A stretch of DNA of 64,000 bases from Rotaria socialis (taxonomy: Eukaryota; Rotifera; Eurotatoria; Philodinida; Philodinidae), in the NCBI GenBank assembly GCA_905331475.1, contig CAJNYU010004518.1, positions 277,767-341,766 of the forward strand, written 5' to 3'. The position numbers and the translations under genes were made by a program. Position 1 is the first letter of the stretch. Every line of letters begins with the position of its first letter. Below, piece by piece: positions 34,146-48,900 of this stretch. The notes below the pieces were generated by a model. The model was given only the letters and a program-made list of their open reading frames with translations. It was not told where the DNA came from and ran no database searches.

Positions 34146-35735
34146 CCTAGTCGAAAATCTTGTATGCAAGATCTTGAAATCGTAGGGTCAGCAAGTAAGA
34201 TCTTAATATCAAGATTTTTAAAAGATAATTTGTTTGTACATTTCTTGACAGGATCTACTCAGAGATTTTCAAACGTTAAGATCATGAAGACGATATCCGG
34301 TTTTACTCAAGATCTTGAGTAAACCAAAAAGTGACACCATTACTCTATTAACATATTTTTTAATTCTTTAACTGATTGAAATTAATTTCCAAAACTCAAT
34401 CAAATAAACTTGTCAATCTCATTGATGTACGAAAATTTGGCAATAGTGAGAACGCTCATCAGCCAATAAAATGAAAGCTATGAAGAACAAAGAAAGCAAT
34501 AAAAACATACTTATACGTAACGATTAAAGTGGGAACAAACTTTTATCGACTAATTTTGAGTGTATTCATCAAACATTTGTGTTTTATTCAAACCCGGTTT
34601 ATGTCAGGTTACGATACAGGGCAGAGCTCCGTGTGGGACGAGATGAGACGAACATTTTTAGAAAATTCTAAGTAGACAAGAAAGAATCAAAATCTCTTTC
34701 GATATGATTCTATGATATGCATACTGTCGCTATCCATTAAAATTAAGACCGTTGTCTTAGATGACTTTTAAAAATACTTTTGATAAACTGAACAACATAT
34801 ACCGAAAATGGTCTAAAATATGAGAATAAGATTTGAAAGCGGTGACTTACGTCAATAAATATAATTTTAATGGATAAAGATAGTAAGCATATAATAGAAT
34901 CGCCTCGAAAGAGACATCGATTCTTTCTTGTCTGCTTAAAATTTTCTAAAAGTGTTCGTCCCATCCCGTCCCACGCGGAGCTCTGATACAGAGTGTTAGA
35001 ATTCAAAATTTGTTTCTTTGCAAGATGACAAAAAATAAAGAGGTTTTAGATTTCAATGTTAATCAAACATTTCATTTAGATAAATCTCTTGGCTTCTTTG
35101 TTCGTATATTGACTTTTTTAAGATACTATATAGGCATAAAGAATGGTTAAGCTATTTTTCTTTCTAGATTTTTATACGTAATTACTTAGACTATAGGAGA
35201 AACCTTTCTTGGACACATGTGCATCGATTTAATGACATCATTGTCATCCGATACCTTTCAATACAAGTAAAGCCAAATTAATGACAGCTGAGCATCAGTA
35301 ACAGCAATTACAATCACAAAAAATAATACAGTTTGAAAAAAATTAGATGTAAATATTAATAAAATCAGAGGATAAAAGTTTTTTACTTTACACCGTTTCT
35401 TTATTTGAATTTTTATAAATAGGAATATGTTTGAACTCATTAAAATTGCTTATATCAAGTAGTAATTTCCAGTATTACTTCTAGTTCTTGGGGTTTTTTT
35501 TTAGATTTTTCAATGGAAAGTTAAGTTGAATCCAACGTTCAGATAGATATTGCTCACTACTAACTATAAGTTAAATTTCTCATGATTTTCACTGAAGGTC
35601 TTGATTCCTAGTTTGAAACGTGCGATTGTCAGGGATGAATATTACTAAAAACGATCATAAAAGATTAGATATTGAGTTAAAGATATTGAATATCTGTACT
35701 CAAGATCTTGCTTACAAGATGTTTATCTAAGGCGG
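34146..35735. mobile_element. Possible decayed TIR element, host of a nested MITE
   Basis: The segment 34146-34180 (CTTGTATGCAAGATCTTGA) recurs inverted at about 35700-35735 (TCAAGATCTTGCTTACAAGA), with further AAGATCTT motifs inside each end. No transposase is visible. The nested MITE at 34622 lies inside. The boundaries are a guess. Confidence 0.4.
34622..34985. mobile_element. hAT-type foldback MITE with 8-bp target duplication
   Basis: A 364-bp element. Ends CAGAGCTCCG and CGGAGCTCTG (one mismatch inside). Arms of about 125 bp (34622-34745 and 34862-34985) are inverted copies at about 80-85 per cent. Flanks ATACAGGG (34614-34621) and ATACAGAG (34986-34993) match 7 of 8, the size expected for hAT transposition. 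No coding capacity. Confidence 0.85.
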
Positions 35736-37269
35736 ACATTCCACTTCGTAATCAAATATATAATATATAAAAAAAAGGAAATTTCATCTTTTCCTTGTTT
35801 CCTAACTAGTCATGAAAGTGTCGTTCTTTTGTTTTGGTGTTTATTTTCAAACTCGAATTAATCATCTACTCAACGCAAGTGATTATAGATCCAACACCGC
35901 TTCGAAAACGAATCCGGACTACATGTACTACAGAAAACCTGTCTGAAATCCAGTTTTTCGGCGTAACACACCCTTGTTGGTGAAGGAACCCTATTATGAG
36001 AGACACCATTCGAAAGAACATCAAATTTTGGATCTAATACAACTGGTTAGAGAGCCAACACAGTTTCAGCAGCGAATCCGGGCTAGAAAGACAGTTTCAG
36101 AAAATTTTTTGTGTGAGGGAAAAATCTGTATTTCGGGACAAAAGTATAGTTTTTGATCGATAAGCTCTATTTTTCAAAGTGACAATCGATGGAAAATTAA
36201 ATTCTGCATCTAACACAAGCGGATTCAACACTAGCACAGATTGAGAAGCAAATCCGATGTTAGCTTTACCTAAGTGTAATCACAAATGATTTAATGAAAC
36301 TATGGGCACAATAAAAGCATGTATTCAAATCGCCAGATATTTATTTTGGATTTCGAATTAGATCAGATCATGGTTATCGAAATGTTTTGTTTGACAATAT
36401 ACAATTAAATATTAATGAATAGTGTACATTTTTTTCCTTACAATGTAAGATGGAATTTTTTAATACATAATATATCAATGTTAGTTGTCGTCGTACTTGT
36501 CATTCTTATAGCTGTTCAATATGATGCGAATTTCCAGACTTTAGAAAGTTTTCTTTTTTCTTTTGATACATAATTAGAATTTGCTCAGTAAGAACGAGAA
36601 ATTATCGAAGGCGATGTTGTTTGAAGTGGATTTATGGCAACTACATGTTTAAGAACAAGCATCTGATGTAATCCTATGATGGTTACAATATGAAATATAA
36701 TGAAACTACTTGTGTTGTAAACAAAAAGAGTTCGCTGAATGTCTTTCAGTTTTGTAAACGACTATAGGCTTCTCAATGATTTATGATAAGAATGCTGCTA
36801 ATTTCTCTGATCAAACGATAAGAATACAGATGATCACTTTGTAAATAACATACCCGTAGAATTTGTACGAAATTCTCTATTTTCATTTTCAGCCAAAACA
36901 CAATAAATCTTGTAGAATGAAGCTTCACTTTGCGACGCTGAACTGACTCAAATTCAGCCATGAATAGGATTTTTCTAAATTTATTGTCAGCTTTCACTGT
37001 ACATATATAATATCTTTCGTTTCTTGTTAATATATCAAAGCATGTGCACGTAACAATATACATCATTGAAAAACAAAACAAAAACAAGGATCCATACGTA
37101 CACTAGACTAAAACAAAATCTACCATAGACACGCAATAAGAAATATATTTAAAAAAAAACAGGAAACAATGATAATAAAACTGCAGTTATTTTCTTTTTA
37201 AGAATAAGTACTCGCACGTACTGACGTGACTAGTTAGTAATTCTCAATCAGAGTACTCGAACAGGAAGA
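35736..37269. other. Intergenic, no gene seen
   Basis: At 35890-36260 a motif resembling GATCTAACACAA...GAATCCG recurs three times loosely (about 35890, 36032, 36210). Otherwise featureless AT-rich DNA. Confidence 0.45.
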
Positions 37270-40200
37270 TTAATCTAATGCAATTAAATTTTCTGATAAT
37301 TGACCATTTGTTTGTTTAAATAGTGTTGCTTCTTTTAAACGTTGAAACCAAATATTTGCAATAGCTGCATTCTCAAATTTGAATTTATACATGGATCCTG
37401 CGAATAAAGGAAATGAATATGTTTTATTTTATTTTATTTTTATAAATAAATACAATGTTTCACCTCTAGTCAAATCGCTCAATTGAATTTCATTTCGATT
37501 TTTTGTTTGACTAAGTACAATAAGCCAATCTGTAATCGATTGACATTTTGACGGATTCTGTCGATAATATAAACGATCTGTTTCTGTTAATGTTATATTC
37601 ATATTTGATAATTTCGACTGTGCAATTGATATATTATCATTCTTTTTCAACGATGTTTGTCGACTTAAACGCATAGGTAACGTTATTAAAAACGATCTTT
37701 GTTTATGAAAAAAAAGTAAATGTTCACAAATGGCAACCCAATATTTTTTCCATTTTGATATATTTGGTTCTTTGAAATTTTTCAAAAGACATCTACGTTC
37801 TACTAAACCTTCAAAATTATAATTTGCTGGTATTAATGAATCATTATATGGATTTAATGGTACTTTCATTGATAATGATGATAATGATAAAGATATTCCT
37901 TGAATGATATGATGATTTTTATTATTTGTTTTAATATATTCTTTTGCTTTAAGAATAACTTCTTCACATGATTCATTACCTGAAATGAGAAGGTTGAAAA
38001 GGTAAAATGAAGTGTTAAATACTTAAAATGTTTAGTTTATAATTGTTCTAAGTGATTTATAATGGAACATTAATAATATGTAAATGTCAATTGAATATAA
38101 TAAAATTATATCAATAGAATGGCCTTGCTTTCAGGTTAATACATAGTGATATTATTTATGTAAGACACGAGCAATCAAATAGTGTTTATGACAAGTATTG
38201 GTACAATAGATTGATCAAGTCTTCGAATTCGATTGAGTTTCTTAATTTTTCACAGAAACAAATGCTAAACATATTACTGAAATATTTTCTCGAATTCAAG
38301 ATGTTTTCATTAGAATTTTACTATTTATTAATCAATCTTCTTGTACGTCATTATTGAAAACAAGCAGCACGTGAGCAAATTATCATTATATTTTATATCG
38401 AATTTAATACAATGGTATGTCTTGTTTTTTTTTATTATTAATCATCGAATGTGAAATACTCGTGTGAGTTTTACTAAAGTGAAATGCGATTGGACTTCGA
38501 TCCAAAAAGGATCTAATCTTCTGTGGTAGGGTACAATCTTATTGTCGATTGTAATCGATGACAAACTGAAAATCACTAAATGAAAACAAAAAGATTAGCG
38601 ACGACTAATTTTTGAATCAATATGTGCTGATAACGATTTGAAACCTTTATACAATACTAGACCTATGAAACTTTTTTCTTAACTTACTAGATGAAGCTTC
38701 TTCGCTGACAGGATCTCCAAGTACACTGTCATCTAATAGACTTTTATTTCCATTTGTTCGACAAGGTAATGTGGCAGATTTATTAGAAGATAAAAAATAA
38801 TTCGAACTAAAAACAATAATTATAATTCAAGATCTTATTTATAATAATCAATGTTCTCTTACTGATTATAATCACTTAATGTTCGTCGGTGTGAACAAAT
38901 TGACGGCGTATCGACGTGTAAAACTTTGAATGAAGACGACTTTTCTAAATTTCTCGCTTGTTTTTCACAACATGAATCGTGCTGATCGTCAGATTCAATT
39001 ATTAATGATTGTTTAAAATTTTGATCTTCAACAAATGTTTGTAATTCTTCCATATATCGTACAGACGCAAGATAATTTTGTACGCATTCAATTGGTTTAA
39101 GAAATTCTATAGTGAAATAAATTATTTTCTTATTACAAAAGATTCAAAAATTTTAAAGAAAAAATGAAACTAAAACTAACCATAAGTTGATTGTTGAAAT
39201 TCTGATATAACACGACAAATATTATTCATAGCGTTTTTACGTTGATTCGTTTCAAGTCCACCTCGATGTGGATGAAGAGTATCAATACGAATGATATCAG
39301 TTAAATAAATACCTTTAATTAGAATTTTTTTAAATTAAAAAAAAAAATAAATATTTATTCTGTAGTTTTCTCTTACCAAGATAGGGTATACATGGTAATT
39401 TTGTATTAGTTAAATGATGTCTCAATCGTTTCCAATTTTCATTAGATGATACCAATTCTTTTAGATTTGAAAATGTTGTACGATCTCTTTTACTGAGTCC
39501 CTAAAAATTGAAATTCATTTTCAAGTTAAAATAAAATGAAATATTACCATCCAGGTTTTTTCTAATCGATAAATAGGTGCACTTTGTAAAGCCATAACAA
39601 CAGCCATACATGCATTAATATTATTGAAATCGAAAAGTTTCTTAAATGAAAAAATGATTTTTCTATTTTTATACAAAATCCATGCCGAATTGTTCTTTTT
39701 ACTTTAGCAACTCGAATAAAATGTGATAGAATTTCAATACGATTTTTAATTATATCAGCACGTAATAATTCGCCTTGTACCCAAAAATTAACCTTTTTTT
39801 GGAAAAAAAAATGAAATATGATATTGCATTAAAATAGTTAAATACTTGATTAAATCGACGAGTAAATTGAACTATATGAAAAGCTTTTTCTAGTTTAGAT
39901 TTTGAACTCCAACTACAGCTGATTAATTCCTAGACAAAAAGAAAGCGTGATTTTTTTTTATTGTTTCTGTTTTATGTTTCATTAATTGAACAACGTACAT
40001 CTGGATTTATTGATTTGAATACTGGAAGGTCCATTAATGTAATTTGTGACTAGAATTGAAACGAATGAAATCATTTTATTTCTGTTCAATGAACTTTATC
40101 GATTAATTAGCAGACTTTACAGCCCTCAAGGAATAACAATCAAGAAGTTATTTTATCCTTATCTTTTGCTCATTTGCATATCGTCTTAGTTTAGTTGTTA

Positions 40201-40647
40201 TCAATCGTTCACATACATGTATTGTCTATATACTAAACTTATCTTTCAAACAAAAATACACATGACATATAGTGTTGGTGGTGTTCAGCAATCAAGATAG
40301 CACAAAACAGGATAGGGATTATGTATGCTCTAAAGTTTGCTCAATCACTCGTCTGTCAACAAAACAAGAAAATAAAAAGCTTTTACGTTGTCTTATATTT
40401 GTCGGTGTCTTTTCAGTTCAGTACGATAAAAATTACTTACAGCAAAGTCTTCAGGATCAACTTTTAGTACGTCGAATAAAGCTGTATCATATACGGCATA
40501 ACGTAGAGATCCATTTATAATAATATCATCATTGTGACATGATAAATCATTCAAACATAAACTATTATTATTATTATTATTACTATTAAAATTGTCAATT
40601 TCTTCCATGAGAATTGAATGTGTAATGTTACTTATGTTAAGCATCAT
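37270..40647 (-). CDS. RALGPS: RALGPS-type Ral guanine nucleotide exchange factor
   Basis: Eleven exons on the minus strand: 40441-40647, 39999-40049, 39846-39929, 39703-39792, 39548-39640, 39377-39500, 39181-39312, 38863-39106, 38688-38806, 37464-37979 and 37270-37397. All are in phase, giving about 595 residues. An N-terminal CDC25/RasGEF domain spans about 55-320: [100 protein letters not shown] and [14 protein letters not shown]. The middle is a low-complexity Ser-rich linker. A C-terminal PH domain (about 430-595) has [24 protein letters not shown], then [22 protein letters not shown]. The order RasGEF - linker - PH is diagnostic of RALGPS1/2, which activate RalA/B at membranes. An Asn-rich run (AAT repeat) lies near the N-terminus. 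Divergent from GW182 with a 2.3-kb gap. Confidence 0.93.
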
Positions 40648-40984
40648 ATCTTAATTAAGTAAAAGAGAATATTTATCTATAAAAGAAAATGTTAAATATG
40701 AGGTTATTGAAATATAATTATTATTATTAACATTGCCTTCAACTATAGGTCATTTATATTAAACTTACTCTATGTGATCTGTTCTACTCTTTGTAGTCGT
40801 CGTAGTAGTTGCTATAACTGCTCTACAATTATTTTTCTTTCGTTCCTTTTTCTCGCCTTCTTCTTTTTTCCTCGTTCTTGTCTCTTTTGCTATTCACAAG
40901 TCTGTACAGATATTGTTGATGAACATACGGTAGACTTCTGTTATATTGACCCTCACCAATCATTTAATCGTTCGTTCTTCTGTT

Positions 40985-40988
<4 letters not shown>

Positions 40989-41015
<27 letters not shown>
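40989..41015. repeat. (AT)n microsatellite
   Basis: Uninterrupted AT dinucleotides in the RALGPS/GW182 divergent region. Confidence 0.95.
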
Positions 41016-41107
41016 AGGCCCATTCTATAATTCTCAAATTTCAAGGGACAGCACAGCAGAGAAACATTACCGATCAAATTACATAGTAATAATAAGAAGA
41101 AAACGAA

Positions 41108-41129
41108 CGAGAGAGAGAGAGAGAGAGAG
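41108..41129. repeat. (GA)n microsatellite
   Basis: Uninterrupted GA dinucleotides in the same divergent region; GAGA-type tracts can act as promoter elements in animals, though that is not shown here. Confidence 0.9.
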
Positions 41130-42947
41130 TGAGGAAAAAGAAAAATACATGTAGCTCGTATTTTGATAATTAGAAAACATACTCTTGTACTTCTTTTTTG
41201 ATAACATGTAAAGATGCATCTATGTATCTTTACATCTCTTCGGTTTCTTCTTTTTTTACATCGTTCTTGGATAAGTGAAGCTTTCAGTAATAATAACAGT
41301 AAAGATTGAATGATAAGTAAAGCACTATCAAACATTCATGATCAAGATATTCACCTTTATAATCATATACATATTTCAAAAAATGTCAAGGCTAGTCTCG
41401 TGTCTTTATCTATCAAATGAATGAAATCGATGAACTCCTCTTAAATCAATGTACGTATCATATAAGAGACATATCACACACGTGAATGCACATCGATATA
41501 CGTACACCTGAATACATTGAGAACGAGCCGACAGACAGACTAGAACGAACAATGATAATGAGTTGCCGTTTCAGACTAATTGTTCAATGAATGATGAGCA
41601 GACAGATAGACATAACATATATGTATTGTATATTGTTAATGACTTGTCTTTCATATTCAATCAAGGATATATACAAAATAGATGCTTACTTAAAATGAAA
41701 AAAATGTGAATTATGTTTGACAATAACAATATAGATAAACAAGCATCTAAAAACAGCGAAGATAGTAGAAATAACTAGGCATTTTGCTTACTAATTCATC
41801 TTGTAGTCACATCTGTTCTTCACTTTCTTTTTTTTTTTGACCATTTATAAATGGATGAGAACAAGCAGCTGCTTTCTAAGTGTCTAGCACTTCATTCCTT
41901 TACTGTTAAACACAAGCATAGAAGGCGATTTTATATTTATATATATATATATTAGGTCAAATGAAGACAAAAAGCCGACACAGAACAAGGTAAATGACGA
42001 TGACGTCATAACAAAAGTGAGATGATCGACAGGCGCGCAGGATTATTTTTTATTTACCTGTGGTTCACATGAGCCAGCCGCCTAATCAATCTATCTATTT
42101 ACATACATGCATAGATTTAACAATATGGTTGAAAGACAAAAATATTTGTACGACTCTAGTTTCTTTCGATTGGGATAGAAAATAAATTTAAAAAAAGAAG
42201 AGATCAAGTGCATGTGTATGTATATTATAAAAGTGCACTTATTCGATCGAAAGAGTCGTATTTTTCTTTTTAATCATAGAATGCCGGTCACCTTGCTAAT
42301 GATTTCAATTGGCATGAAGATCAAATTCAAATAGCGTACAACTGTAATTAATCATTCAACACGGATTTTCTCTAGCGAGAGAAAGGAGAAAGAAACAATC
42401 GCAGTACATAGATGTTGTGTTGAAAAGAAAAAATTCAATTTGTTTTCTCTTTTTTGACGATGCTGACATAATTATAGACAACTGTAGGATTTAATTTGCA
42501 TGAGATTTAAAAGAATTATTCGATTCCAAAATTGTGTAAATCAAGATGCACTGGTAACTTTTTGTTTCAAGATCTCAGATATAGTGTTTTAAAAAAAAGA
42601 TCCTGATTAAGATCAGTAGATGTCGTTAGTAATCGTTTGATATTATTTTGAAATACTTTGTCAGCAAACAAAATAAAAAGGAAATAATAAAAATATTTGA
42701 AATAGAATAATTTTGTATTTATTTTCTTACATCACGATTGCTTCAGCTCATTAATGCATTATGTTATAAGATTACACATATGACATTCTTTGTTTTCCTC
42801 TAAAAGTTCATCAGAAATGGCCGCTAGTCACAAGAAAAAAAGAACATCTCATCATCTCTTGTTTATTGTCATTTTATTATAGATCTTGTTTCTTTTTTTT
42901 TCAATAAAGTCACAAACACATAAAGTATTTCTAAAGTGTCTGTGACC

Positions 42948-45900
42948 ATGAGTAACGAGAGCCATCCATCTCCGACCGGCTCGTCGTCTTCTGCATTATA
43001 TGGTGAGAACATTGTTATTTTTTTGTCTGCCACAGATTGTTGACATAAAAATTTAGTTTTCTTTTGGGCACATTACTTGCTTATCTTTTTTTTTTTATAA
43101 AGCACACGACCTTCTTCTTGTTTATCTAAAACTAGGTGGCGGAGGTAATGTTGGTAGCAATGAACCATTGACTCAACCATCACCAGCCAAACCAACTTGG
43201 GCACAAATTCTCAATTCAAATCCAAACGCACCGTCCAATACATCAACGACAACTGGCAACAACAACAATAATAATAATGCTGGTGGGCATAATTCTCCAT
43301 CATCATCCACATCAGCTTCTTCTCAACATTCAGCAGCAACAAAAAATATTTCACCATCAGTCAGTGGTACATCAAATCCACCAGGACCACGCTCTGGTTT
43401 TATGTCTAATTTTTATGATCAAACACAATCTCAAATGAATTGGCCTTTAAATTTTAATCAAACCTCATCATGGATGATGAATGATGATAATTCACAAAGG
43501 CAACCATCAAAATCATTACAACAATCCAATGATAATACACAAACAGGTGGTGATGGTATGATCGTTCACTAGGCTTATTATGCTTGTTTACTATTCAAAT
43601 AATTAGTTTTTATTTTATTTTGTGAATATTTCTTGTTGTTTAGGCTTTGAACGACTTGAATCATCGAGTCCAACTTCAGATTGGAATAAACCGGTGACAA
43701 CAAATAATTCAACTGCTAATGGTTGGTCAAGTTTTCAACAACAGCCACAGCAGCAAACAAATACTAATCCGTCCAGATCAAATCCAAATAGCAATCAATG
43801 GCCAGAAATGAACAATTTCTATGGAGCTAATACATCAACTAATACATTTAATTTGCCGCAACAGAATAACGACAACAATAAGTAAGCAAAGCAGATAGTC
43901 TACCTTTATATTTTACGTCTCGATAACTATGTTGGATAATACCAGTAGCCGATGGATAGTTTGCTATGTCACTCTGGTCTTAAACAGACTTGAGTTCTCA
44001 AACGGTAGTTTGATGTGCAAATATTATTCATTTTTTTGTTTGCAAAACGATTTTAAAATTCAAAATAATGAACTGAACGACATAGTACGCAAGCTATCTT
44101 GTTCGACACCTACCTACGAGATACTGTGTGCAAATTTAAGTGCCACTAACCATAGAATAACACTGAAGAAGTCACTAACAATTATTTATCTCTGATCCAT
44201 CGTATGATGGTATGCTAAGTACATTCGGATTCATATCTGCTGTTGTGATTAATTATTATCTATACAGAATTCAAATAATTGAGGACACGAACGCTCCATC
44301 AGGCTAACCTTTTATCTAGAGATACAGCACATATTAGCTGTCGAGAAGATATTAGGTTTCTGAAACTGCCAGTAAACAACGCCGCATGCTAAAAGGCACT
44401 CCTGTTTTCTTTTCTTTCGAGAATATTAATTTTCTTCTCATTTGAGCAAATGGATTTATCTTAATTGAATCTCTTGAGGATTTTGATCGTTGAATTAATG
44501 AAATATAAATGCAAAATAAGTCAATCGCAGATTGAACTAATATTTCATTTAATCTAAGTAAAAAAATTTGCTTTGATAATAAATGTTCCTATCGCTCGCT
44601 TCAATATTGAAATCTTCTGATTTAGATCTGCCATACAAAATTTTTATTACCAGAAATTCTCTAATAGATTTCTACAAGAAAAATTCATATAGATCCTTTT
44701 GTCTTTCCAAACAAGAATTTAATCGTTCGCAGATCAAGTAAAAATTTCATCTATTCATTAAGAACGTTTCAAAAAGTCACTTGACAAAGCGTGTATGCCA
44801 TTTTTTTTACCTTTTTAAAAGCGTCTAGTGAAATTCGAAAATATTGAGTTGCAACCAGTATTTTATATTATTTTCAAGTAAAGGTTATATATTTCTCTAG
44901 AGAATTTTTCGATAAGTGTTTCATTGCAAACGTCACAATATTGCATAGACTTAGAAAGCCAATTTTTCAATCACTTTCTTATAATCAGATCTTCAATAGA
45001 AGAATATTCATGTCTGAATGTCAGTTTAAGTAATCATGAGATTCTCAACATTGCTTTTTGTCACTAGTCTTTTGTTAAAAATACGGAGTTGAATTTTGTA
45101 GAAAGAAATCTGCTGAAGTCTATTTCTTGCGTGAAGACAGACACATTTTCAATGTCACTTTTGTTTTTGAGGACGTACTGACATTTTAATTTTCTATGCA
45201 TAACTACTCAAAACATGCTTTCGAAAAACAACAAACTAAACTAATATTCTCGAGAGGCTTCCTAACATGTAGGCTAGTTCAAACCTATAAAAACATTGTG
45301 CTGTGCTATTCTTAAAAACTTACACCGAAGCGTATACAACAGGGAACAAAATCGTAGATAACTGTTTTTTTTACAGAAATCTGTGTACTTCAAACAATCA
45401 TTTGAGAACATATTTTCCAAAAGAATCTTTGCAAAATCATAATGCATTTAAATTGACTAGACCGATCATAATATGTGTTTGTCCGTTTTAAAAATAAAAC
45501 AATAAGTTTTTTTTTAAACTTAATTGTAGTTCATCGACAACATGGCAAGATCCATCAAGTAATTCTACCGATCCGCTTACATTGACAACAAATAATACTT
45601 CAAAACATAAAGCTTCATCGATTGCTGCTTCACTTACAGGTGCATTGAAATCAGCTATTACACTTAGTGGAAATAATAATCTTGATCATTTGAGTGGAAA
45701 TGGTGATGCAATAATCAATTATGTACCACAACCAAAACTGGTTGAACAATTAGGATGGGATGAACCTGATATAAATGTTTTAAAACGTCCGAATTTTGAC
45801 GATGGCACATCCATATGGGGCGATCCAATGGAATCAATGTCAGTACCTGTCAAAAAATGGACCAATGGAACAAAAGCAGCATTAACAAATTCAACAAATA

Positions 45901-48900
45901 CAGTTTTATCTCAACCGATCGTTCAAAAACAAGTTTCAACAACGAATACTTCATCATCATCTTCATCTCAAATGGTGCTCAATGATGAAAATTGGCCTAA
46001 ACAACAATCGCCAACAATTGTTCAACAACCATCATCACAATGGAATGATACACCAGCAGCAGTAGCACCGCAAAATGTCGAACAAACAAATCCATCTCAA
46101 CAACATAATTATCGTGCACAACAATCTAATTGGAATCCTCACGGCCCATCAGAAGATTGGTATGGTGATGGACTTGTTGATACAAGTCAATGGGATGTAT
46201 CACGTCCACAACAAAAAGCGCCATTCGATCCGTACGATGGTCAAATTGATACAAGTGATTGGGTTCAACCATCTGCCAGTGGTATGCCAGGACAATTACC
46301 CATAGCTCGTAATCGTTTTATGAATGAATATGATCTCAATGAAAATCCTCATGATATGCGAATGCCTAATTTTGATAATCAACAAATGAATAATCCATAT
46401 CGTCAAAATACTGATCTGAAAAATTCAATGATGGGCATGAGTGGAATTCTACCGTCATCTCATCATTCATTTCCACCACGGCCAAATCCACTTTATCCTC
46501 CACAGTCAGGCAATATTCTTCGGCCAATCAATTCTAATGGTGGTTTATCAACACCGCCCGGTCCTATCATCGGTCAAAGTAGTCATTTATCACCTAAATT
46601 ACCGATATCATCACCTGTACTAAATCAACCACCGTACGTTCCGTTAACTGGTAAGCACAGTAATATTCCAAATCAACCATCTCAAACACCAACTCCAACG
46701 CAACAACAATCAGCAGGCAATGGAAATAATAATAACGGTGCAGTGCATGCTCAAATCATGCAACAATTTCGTCTTGCTGTACAAGCTGGTTTAATTAGTC
46801 AAGATTTGCTCAATACAAAATTGCCACCTTATATGTTACAAGTAAACTTTTTGTTTTTGCTTTTATCTCTAATATTCATAGGGCGCTTTGAACGAAAACA
46901 AAGAAATCTCAAGAAAAGAATAAAAGTTTAAAGAGTAGGACATCACTTTCCTAGCGATAGTGATAGATTTTCATAAGTAACAACCTTGTTTCGGTAGATG
47001 AGCTCTTCGAATAGTTTTAAACATCGATGTCACAGATAGCCTGTAAAAACCAAATAAAGAAATGTATATGTCTCAGAATAAAGAGAATATTTTTCATTTT
47101 ACAAGTATTAGCTATATTAACAAACATTCTATCTTTTCTTTCACTTCAGCTCCTCCAAAAACTATTCGAACTCCAACAAAAGTTTCAACAATTATCCATT
47201 CAATTATCGGAATTAAGTAAAAATAAACCAGGTTTTCCATTACCATTATTACAAAACGAATATGAATGTTTATCAAAATTAATCGCGCAAAAGAAACAAG
47301 AAATGTTGATTGTTCAAAAAGAAATACAAGATGCACATACAAAACTGAAACAGCAATCGGCGAATCCAACACCAACACCAGCACAAATGATGTCAAATGG
47401 ACCAACAGTAGTACAAAATACCGATCAATCGCGTTTAACTCAATGGACAAAACAATCAGCAATAGGAGGACAACGAGCATCAATGTTCCCACCACCAGGC
47501 TTAACGCAAAAAGATTGGCAAACAGATAATAATGATCCGAATGAAAATTGGGATCATCCTCAAAATGAATCAAATAATAATAATAATAATAATCAAATGG
47601 GTAACATCGATCCTCATTTACATAATAATCAAGCATCATCAGCAACATATTCAGATCCATTTTCAAATATTGTTGAAGACATTGATGGACCACCACCATT
47701 TGTTCCTGGCCAATTATGGAACTGGAAATCATCTTTACCGAATGCCGAAGATGATCCACATGTTACACCGAGTTCATTAACAATTGGTCCTAAAGGATCA
47801 GGATCAATGATGAATAATCTCAATGTCGGAGGAGTTGAACGGTAAATGATTTTCTCTACATCTGAATCCTTCAACTTTACAATAAACCGAACGACTCTTT
47901 GAGGACCGATCGACAAATAATCAATGAATTCTATGTAGCCGACCGAGCGACTAGACAAAAAGAAACTCAAATATTTTGCATGCATTTCATTATATAGCTA
48001 GATTTATATAGTTTTGTCGAGATTATTGTAAGCGACTAATAGTAACATTGTTATAGGATTAGAGAATATGCTTTTGAAAAGCATTAAATTTAATTTGATT
48101 CAATGTGTTGAGTCGTGCATTGCTAATGAGTGGCCGTGACTTTCGTTATAAGTAACAAATTACTGTATGCAAAAGTTATAAAATGCTGTTTGAGATTCTA
48201 TGCGGCCGATGTAACTACAACAAACTTCAAAGATTCCGCATCATTGGTTCTTACAGCTTAGTTATGCGTATTTTCATGGGATTAATAGATGGTTACCAAA
48301 AAATATTGTATTTAAATAAAATGAAAAGATTCACTCTTTCCACTCGTAACATGAAATTAAGAATCTTGCGTAAATCATTGACCCTATCAATTCATTTAAA
48401 TTTTAGTTGAACAGAATATTCTACGAAAAGATTGTCTGGCTAAATGAACAAATAATTATTTTGATTTGAATAGGTCACTCCAATGACAATTTCACACATC
48501 TTTGAAAAAAAGAAAAATCTCTAAGATTGACATTTTTTCTTTACTTCCTGTGTCATGTAGACTTGTTTATTCAAATGATAGATAAATAGATTACACGATT
48601 AAATTGTTTATTGATGAAACATGAAATGACACATACATCATAGAGATACTGAGCAATATATAAATATATTTTTGATTTCGCGTGGACGTTCAATCTGGAT
48701 GATAAGTTAGACAATTGCTTCTATTTTAATCTAGTGCTTTTTCAAATCCTCAATTAATGCATCAATATCAACGTCCAGTGCAATCAAATCGGCCACCATG
48801 GCAGCAAGCATCGATGCACGAACAACAAGGATTTCAACCACCAATGAATGATTGGGCTAAACAACAACAATATCGAGGTATATCAAAAGCTCCACCACTT

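Larger units (their letters stand above)
40648..42947. promoter_or_regulatory. Divergent upstream region of RALGPS and GW182
   Basis: A 2.3-kb non-coding gap between two head-to-head genes, so it should hold both promoters. It contains a CT-rich run near 40830-40880, (AT)n at 40989-41015, (GA)n at about 41108-41129 and (TA)n at about 41937-41953. No individual promoter element can be named. Confidence 0.5.

Noticed and set aside
47112-47759. 215-codon minus-strand ORF
   Set aside because: Antisense to GW182 exon 5; Leu/Ile/Tyr-rich composition produced by the Asn/Gln-rich sense strand.
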